Below, piece after piece: positions 62,192 to 64,000 of a stretch of 64,000 bases of DNA. A program made the translations under genes and the position numbers. This DNA comes from Owenia fusiformis. Taxonomy: Eukaryota > Annelida > Polychaeta > Sabellida > Oweniidae. The stretch's first letter is position 1. Each line of letters starts with the position of its first letter. Where the stretch lies: NCBI GenBank assembly GCA_903813345.2, contig CAIIXF020000007.1, forward strand, positions 14,924,714 through 14,988,713, read 5' to 3'. The notes beneath the pieces are model-generated. The model was not told where the DNA came from and did no database searches. It saw nothing but the letters and a program-made list of their open reading frames with translations.

Positions 62192-63289
62192 TTACAAAGG
62201 TATTAAATCGGAATCTTTAACCCACGAATCAAACTTTTTTGGCCAATATTGCCAACGCACTAAATGTTCCCGTTGCCCTCGTCTAGTTCGTGTTTTCAAG
62301 ATTTTTTCTACTTTCCAAATATCATCTTCATTCGCTTGTACTCTTTGAAGCTCCGATTGGTAAAAAGTACCCTTAATGTCTTCATTTTGAAAATCATTTA
62401 AACGATATAATGGGAGGCCCTGCCTAATAAAACGTTTCGTTACTTTAAAAATTTCCCCTGTCCAATGTTGGTCGTATTCTCTACTAAAAACATGTCTCGA
62501 CTGGGTAATTCTTACCAGAGCTCCAATGGGGAATTTAAAGATGTGATTAGATTTGGTTTTAACGATAGTTGATTTAGGATAATACATCCGCCACCAAATA
62601 ACCAATTCATCGTCTTTAGATACATTTTTAGGAGCCATTTTTATACCCCTATGCCAAGTGGCGTTATAACTCTTCACAAAGTTTTGTAAATTGTCTATAA
62701 ATCTATGGTTCTGTTTGTACGTGATATACCTCATTATTTTAGTCTTTAACGTCTTTATCAATCTTTCTGCATAGTTGGCCTTGGGGGTATTACCCGTAAC
62801 AAAATGGCGGACTCCCCATCTATTCAACAATGTTTGTACAACCTTAGCGCGGAATTCTTGACCTTTGTCCGTCCTAGTGACATCTGGTTGTCGACCTTCT
62901 TTCAATATATCATCGAAAGCCTCCGCCACTGCCTTTCCAGTTTTGGAGTGTAGCGGTCTAACCCAGGCAAAGCGAGACATAATGTCAATCGCAACCAGGA
63001 TATACTTTATCCCGTCATTCTGCGATGATATATTAGAGACATCCATAAGATCTGCATCCCATTGTTCGTCAATATGCGAGACATATACTTTGTTACGAGC
63101 GAATCGTTTCTTATAAGGTCTCTGTAGGCCATAAGCTTCTTGATTGTCCAGCCATTTCTTTATCTGATAACGGGACAGCTGGTATTTCCCATCATTTAGT
63201 ACAGCTCTATAGAGTTTGTCTGGTCCAGCAAAGGCTCCAGAATTTCGACTGTCAAAGTATAATTTCTTTAAATAGTCTTGATATGCCAT
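62192..63289 (-). CDS. Retroviral-type integrase with chromodomain (Polinton/Maverick-like)
   Basis: 365 residues. DDE-superfamily DNA-joining enzyme that inserts the element into chromosomes. Catalytic core at about 70-230: D80 in QWDADLMD, D141 in RTDKGQEF, E175 in NYAERLIKTLK. The C-terminal 40 residues (VEKILKTRTRRGQ, then LVRWQYWP and FDSWV) form a chromodomain, known from Polinton integrases and some LTR elements and thought to steer insertion to chromatin marks. The full core reads through with no stop or frameshift, so the gene may be recent. The pattern QxD..., TDxGxEF and the chromodomain fit Polintons better than Gypsy, because no reverse transcriptase is beside it. No Polinton polymerase, ATPase or capsid gene is inside the window. 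Confidence 0.8.
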   Translation of the reverse strand: MAYQDYLKKLYFDSRNSGAFAGPDKLYRAVLNDGKYQLSRYQIKKWLDNQEAYGLQRPYKKRFARNKVYVSHIDEQWDADLMDVSNISSQNDGIKYILVAIDIMSRFAWVRPLHSKTGKAVAEAFDDILKEGRQPDVTRTDKGQEFRAKVVQTLLNRWGVRHFVTGNTPKANYAERLIKTLKTKIMRYITYKQNHRFIDNLQNFVKSYNATWHRGIKMAPKNVSKDDELVIWWRMYYPKSTIVKTKSNHIFKFPIGALVRITQSRHVFSREYDQHWTGEIFKVTKRFIRQGLPLYRLNDFQNEDIKGTFYQSELQRVQANEDDIWKVEKILKTRTRRGQREHLVRWQYWPKKFDSWVKDSDLIPL

Positions 63290-63348
63290 CTTACACTGTC
63301 GGAATCTGACTCCTTAATGACGATCTCTCTTTAAATTGCTAATATTTA

Positions 63349-63975
63349 TCACTCAGTGCTTGATTCAACAGCCTCGTTTTCGGATTCACTCTGTTCTTCC
63401 TCGGAGCTACTTTCCTGGTCTGTATCCTCTATAAAGACCTCATCAAACTTGTGTTTGTTTTTTAAAAGTGTCTTCCTAATGGCTAAGTTCACAGAGACAC
63501 CCCTCCTCATCATATTATTTATTGAATCAATTATATTTCTGTGTAACGCATTGTCTTTTACATCAACCGTTAGCTTGACGAATTGTTTATATCCTTTTAT
63601 AAATTCTTCCTTATTCTTTGACAATAGTTTATTATCTGCCTTTTCTACAGCCTCTGTCTTATCCATCCCTCTATCCATATACTCATCCACTTTACGTCGG
63701 TGGTCTTCCTCATTCTGTCTTATAGACCACTTCTTTAAGAATGCAAATGTTTCATTTGCTTTCAAATCACCATCATCGTCATCAACGTCATTGTCTTTGT
63801 CTTGAGGAATCTTCTCCTCAATATTTTGGGTAGATTGGGTCCTCATCCTCTTGGGTAGTGGTCCCTGATCTTGACACCACTTTTTTATATGCCTCTGTAA
63901 GTCGTGAATGCTATCAAATACTAAACCACAGTCATCACAGGATACCATGCTGTCTTCTCGAAATTCACGTTCCAT
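63349..63975 (-). CDS. C2H2-type zinc-finger, acidic-tail protein beside the integrase
   Basis: 208 residues, same strand as the integrase and 59 bp upstream of it. One finger near the N-terminus, CDDCGLVFDSIHDLQRHIKK followed by WC (C-x2-C-x12-H-x4-C), is followed by a lysine-rich stretch, a helical middle (FIKGYKQFVKLTVDVKDNAL) and a Glu/Ser-rich tail. It likely belongs to the same mobile element; single-finger proteins of unknown role occur in Polinton-like elements. Function not assigned. Confidence 0.6.
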   Translation of the reverse strand: MEREFREDSMVSCDDCGLVFDSIHDLQRHIKKWCQDQGPLPKRMRTQSTQNIEEKIPQDKDNDVDDDDGDLKANETFAFLKKWSIRQNEEDHRRKVDEYMDRGMDKTEAVEKADNKLLSKNKEEFIKGYKQFVKLTVDVKDNALHRNIIDSINNMMRRGVSVNLAIRKTLLKNKHKFDEVFIEDTDQESSSEEEQSESENEAVESSTE

Positions 63976-64000
63976 GTAAGGGTAGTTCTTAACATCACTA

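Overview
The window is eukaryotic nuclear DNA, AT-rich, with spliceosomal introns bounded by GT/AG and dense miniature transposons. Gene content (no-I-domain integrin alpha, BLOC1S1, PYM1, DNAJC28) shows an animal. The repeat style (mariner/hAT miniature elements, a Polinton-type integrase with chromodomain, minisatellites) suggests a marine invertebrate, perhaps a mollusc or other lophotrochozoan. That last step is inference and cannot be fixed from this sequence alone.

Layout. 98-34404 (minus): integrin alpha gene, complete at its 5' end, running off the left edge before its transmembrane segment. I could chain 19 coding exons in phase (890 codons), including a signal-peptide exon at 34229-34404 separated by a 20-kb intron full of repeats. 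34405-34741: a 337-bp divergent promoter holding the palindrome TCTCGCGAGA. 34742-38994 (plus): BLOC1S1, five exons, 123 residues. 41176-46083 (minus): PYM1, three exons, 200 residues, convergent with BLOC1S1; its first intron holds a mariner-type miniature element split by a foldback element. 47948-51193 (plus): DNAJC28, five exons, 386 residues, divergent from PYM1.

51.8-57.6 kb is a repeat block: a 43-46-bp minisatellite (about 75 units) interrupted by a cassette with inverted-repeat ends that carries an intact RNase H/zinc-finger reading frame without a reverse transcriptase. 57.9-61.0 kb holds a single-coding-exon gene for an unrecognised 278-residue protein, with a candidate TATA box and non-coding first exon upstream. 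61296-61347 looks like the first coding exon (signal peptide) of a secreted protein. 62.2-64.0 kb (minus) is one edge of a Polinton/Maverick-like element: integrase with chromodomain plus a C2H2 zinc-finger protein.

The host genes do not form one pathway: cell adhesion (integrin), lysosome biogenesis/acetylation (BLOC1S1), exon-junction-complex recycling (PYM1) and a probably mitochondrial J-domain protein (DNAJC28). The most unusual material is how mobile DNA touches gene parts: a miniature element 9 nt inside a splice donor, a minisatellite growing out of a donor, a hAT-type element one base from a TATA box, and nested foldback elements with minisatellite arms.
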